Origin: Mesostigma viride
Taxonomy: Eukaryota; Streptophyta; Mesostigmatophyceae; Mesostigmatales; Mesostigmataceae
NCBI GenBank assembly: GCA_009746045.1
Contig: RPFO01000165.1
Location: 2,269,521 to 2,333,520, forward strand
Direction of reading: 5' to 3'
DNA length: 64,000 nt
The position numbers were made by a program, and so were the translations under genes. This document shows, one piece after another, positions 61,259 through 64,000 of this stretch. Numbering within the stretch: the stretch's first letter is position 1; the number at the start of each line of letters is the position of its first letter. The notes beneath the pieces are model-generated. The model was not told where the DNA came from. It worked only from the letters and a program-made list of their open reading frames with translations, and ran no database searches.

Positions 61259-61369
61259 TTGGGAGATCATGTAGCACATATTCCTTGCTGGATGGGTGGA
61301 GGTGGACGAAGCCGCGCAAGCGAACTAACCTAACTCTAAGCTATCTAGTCTAGAAAAATCCTAACTACG

Positions 61370-62880
61370 TTACTCAGCAAAACGCCCCTTCCTCTTGGGG
61401 GGAGGTGGCTTGCCCACAGGGGCTGGCGTGTGGGCCTGGACAATCTTCTGCCACCTCTTCTTGTTCTGCATGGCAGTCCAAAGAAGGGAGAGGGAGTGGA
61501 TGCGGTGTTCAAACTGAGCTGGGACCACGAGGTCGGCCAGCAACATCTGGGTGTAGTTCATGGCAGGTTTGCCTAGCTTCCTAGGAATGTCCTTGGGGCC
61601 AGGCCAGGTCAAAATATGCCGCCCTGGTTGGCCAAGCCGCTGGGGGCTGGCCAGACCAAAGGCGGTGTCAACCTGGCTGGTGCGAGCAAGATGTCCTACG
61701 CTGCCTAATCTCGTCCGAAATACGAGGCATACCCTGATACAAAGACTCTAATGACCTACGCTGGGAAAACCCTACATTCAGGATCTGTCGGAGCATCCTG
61801 TAAACCGTGCCGTCTAGCTTAGCCGCCAGTGTGTCCGTGAGTGTCCACGCCTCGGCGCCATACGTAAGCACCGTGAGGACGAGGACCTTGAAGAGCATAC
61901 ACTTGCGGTGCTCGCCTAGGCCCTTCGAGCGCCAGTAGGTGTTGAGCGAACGGAGCCTGGCCCAGGCCAGGCCGATGCGGATGTCCACATCGTCGGCTGT
62001 GTCGGGGAGCATGCTCCCCAACAGTTTGAAGCGATCACGGAACGGGACCTCCGTCCTGTCGAGCAGTCGCGGCAGCTGTGGGCGACTGGAGGCCCCAATC
62101 ACCATCGCCTCAGTTTTGACACTAATGTCCAACCCCACCGCCCTCGCCTCCAAGCCCAGACAGTCCAGCCAGGTCTGAATGTGCTCGGGGCGGGCGATGA
62201 GGGTGGTGTCGTCCGCATAAATCAGGTCGGCCAGGCGGTAGCCAGTGCCAACCTCGCCGTGCTCTCGCTCGTTAAGGATGTCCAAGCCGGGCTCGGACCC
62301 CTTAAGAGCTGCCAGTAAAGCGCGCACGTGCCCGGCGCATGACGTGGTCCACGACAATAATGAACAGGCATGGGGACAGGACACAACCTTGCCACACCCC
62401 GTGGTGAAGGGGGAATGGTAGGGTGGTGCCTTCCGCAGTCCGCACTACTGCCTGTGAGCCCTCATACAGTCGACGAATGGCAGCAATAAACGCGGGTGGT
62501 ACCCGATCCAGAGCTAGGATGGCCCAAAGAGCCTCCCAGAGGACCGTGTCAAAGGCCTTGATATAGTCGACAAAAATGAAGACCAGCGGCAAACCATCAG
62601 GGCAAAGGCGACGCACCTCCTCCATCAACCGGCGCGCGACAAATACAGCCATGACAGTGTTACGACCACGACGGAAACCCATCTGAGACTCACCCAGGTG
62701 TGGGTCCAGCGCGGCGCGGAGCCTGTGCAGCATCATGCGCATGAAGACCTTCAGCGCGGCAGTCTGGAGGCAGACACCTCGATAGTTACCTGGGTCAGCA
62801 GAAGAGCCCTTCTTGTACAGCATGACTCGGATGGCCGTCTGCCACTCAGCAGGTGGAGGCTCATCAGAGAGCAGGACACG
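61370..62880 (-). mobile_element. LINE-B, partial
   Basis: Minus-strand LINE fragment covering reverse transcriptase to the C-terminus. The RT frame 62955-62302 has NYRGVCLQTAALK, SQMGFRRGRNT, FVDYIKAFDTV and GVWQGCVLSPCLF. A break near 62330 leads to 62384-61668 with LIYADDTTLIARP and LTYGAEAWTL. A break near 61690 leads to the tail (61612-61370). The endonuclease is missing. It is a relative of LINE-A but distinct in sequence. Its own TTAA tail was not found. Confidence 0.8.
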
Positions 62881-62934
62881 AATGGAACTGAATGGAAGAT
62901 GTAAGCTATCTAGGTCATACTTTATACAGGGTTG

Positions 62935-63012
62935 TGGGCAAACATTAATAGACACGTGACTGCATCACGTGAGCATAAGTCCTCAGTGGGAGGGGAACAT
63001 TGGATGGAATGG
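62935..63012 (-). repeat. LINE 3' tail, minus orientation
   Basis: Tail with the hairpin CACGTGACTGCATCACGTG (62956-62974) and AGTCCTCAGTGGGAGGGG, lacking an ORF. It lies between LINE-B and LINE-C. Confidence 0.8.
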
Positions 63013-63025
63013 ATTATTTAATTAG

Positions 63026-64000
63026 TTAATAGACACGTGACTGCGTCACGTGAGCATAAAGTCCTCAGTGGGAGGGGAACATGGGATTTAATGGATGGTG
63101 CATGAGCTATCTAGGTCCTAGTTACAGGGGTGTGGGCACCGCGGCCTGAATCGCTATGAATGCCATACGCGGTCACACGCGGAGCCCCCACAGACTTAGG
63201 AGTGGTCTCCTTCATCACTACTTGCCATCTATCCTTGCGTACCATCTGCCTCCAGATTACAGACAAACCAGGAGGCTGCCCGGGTGTGAGCCCGGCACGT
63301 CTAGTATAGCACATGTCCATGCCGAGCCTATCATGAAAAGTCCACGGGTGGCGGCCCTGCCGCGTGCGGCCTGGGGCACGCCAGGTGAGGACATATCGCC
63401 CAGGCTGGGCGGGCTTGGTGCCAGCTAGTCTATCTGATGTGTCTACCTGATCTGTGCGGGCCAGGTGCCCGGCTAGGCCCAGGTGCCCGGCTGTGCCTAA
63501 TAATGTGGGAAACATAGGGCAAATCAGCGTACAAATCCTCATTACTAATGTGCAAACCAAAGGGGATGTTAAGGGCCTTGCGCAGCATCTTGGTGACGTT
63601 GCCGTCGCCAGTCGTTGCTCCAGCTCCTGCGTCAGTGTCCAGGTCTCGGCGCCGTAGGTCAGGATCGTCAGAATGACGACCTTGAAGAGGTCACGCTTGA
63701 CGATCCGGGGTAGGGCGGGGTTGCTCCACCAGCAGCGGTGGTCATGGAGTTGCGCCCATGCCATGCCGATCCGTGTCGTCATGTCGTCCTCGCAGTCGGG
63801 AAGCCAACTGCCGAGCAGCTTGAAGCGGCCTGAAGGAGGGTAGTTGACCTCGGCATCGTCTAAGAGGCGGAGTGTGGGTGGGGGCCCTGCCATGCCGAGG
63901 GCCAGGGCCTCCGATTTGGGGCTGATTTCTAGACCAACCGCCCGAGCCTCGAGCGCCAGGCAGTCCAGCCAAAGTTGGGCAGACTCCGGCTTCTCGATGA
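63026..64000 (-). mobile_element. LINE-C, running out of the window
   Basis: Minus-strand LINE nearly identical to LINE-A, from its TTAA-type tail (near 63026) and hairpin CACGTGACTGCGTCACGTG through the 3' UTR and ORF2 to the end of the window in the RT domain. The rest lies outside. Confidence 0.88.
63111..63893 (-). CDS. LINE-C ORF2 C-terminal part (partial)
   Basis: 260-codon frame covering the end of RT (KLLGSWLPDCEDD), the LTYGAETWTL block, and the C-terminal GLAGHLARTDQVDTS and GRYVLTWRAPG blocks to the stop. It continues in a second frame to the window end (63972-63742 region), with a small break near 63742. Compared with LINE-A it has local indels near 63490 and 63610. Confidence 0.8.
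   Translation of the reverse strand: MAGPPPTLRLLDDAEVNYPPSGRFKLLGSWLPDCEDDMTTRIGMAWAQLHDHRCWWSNPALPRIVKRDLFKVVILTILTYGAETWTLTQELEQRLATATSPRCCARPLTSPLVCTLVMRICTLICPMFPTLLGTAGHLGLAGHLARTDQVDTSDRLAGTKPAQPGRYVLTWRAPGRTRQGRHPWTFHDRLGMDMCYTRRAGLTPGQPPGLSVIWRQMVRKDRWQVVMKETTPKSVGAPRVTAYGIHSDSGRGAHTPVTRT

Overview
This window is nuclear DNA of a eukaryote, most likely a green alga or another member of the green lineage. The only convincing host gene is a compact single-exon FAM32A homologue at 59013-59351, whose C-terminus has the form typical of plants and green algae. Nearly everything else is retrotransposon sequence: two Copia-like families, two Gypsy families, several LINE families, a solo LTR and unclassified repeats. 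No bacterial gene organisation, rRNA gene, true tRNA gene or CRISPR array was seen. All calls were made by eye, without database searches.

Layout. 1-3346: end of a Gypsy element (family 'Gypsy-M'), minus strand, inserted in a plus-strand Copia element (family 'Copia-A', 3347-6856). 6858-8749: repeat block R1 plus M, with a solo LTR (7217-8038) inside R1. 8750-26237: a second Copia-A copy, minus strand, split by a complete second Gypsy element ('Gypsy-C', 10046-20836). 26238-27967: fold-back block R1-M-inverted R1. 27968-35392: LINE fragments and an APE-type LINE (LINE-A). 35454-about 55727: an ORF1-only LINE-like element, minus strand, which holds a complete Gypsy-M element (36484-54799), which in turn holds a complete Copia element ('Copia-B', 40900-48556). 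55739-58110: L1-like LINE remnant split by a younger 5'-truncated LINE. 58521-58613: AAC microsatellite. 59013-59351: FAM32A. 59946-64000: tightly packed LINE 3' ends and partial LINEs ending in TTAA-type microsatellites.

The nesting can be read exactly from target-site duplications. Removing Copia-B with one ATAGC restores the Gypsy-M reverse transcriptase frame. Removing Gypsy-M with one GTGA restores the ORF1 frame. Removing Gypsy-C with one TGATG restores the Copia-A polymerase frame.

The most interesting biology is in the gene content. Gypsy-M carries a DNMT3-like cytosine-5 DNA methyltransferase between protease and reverse transcriptase, and a PHD finger after integrase. Copia-A and Copia-B both have the order integrase, protease-like, reverse transcriptase, RNase H, with HGDD in place of YVDD. 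Gypsy-C carries a small ORF upstream of gag resembling the RNase H1 / caulimovirus P6 hybrid-binding fold, and a large unidentified ORF3 after integrase. Several elements place consecutive ORFs in the -1 frame, sometimes through ATGA stop-start overlaps.
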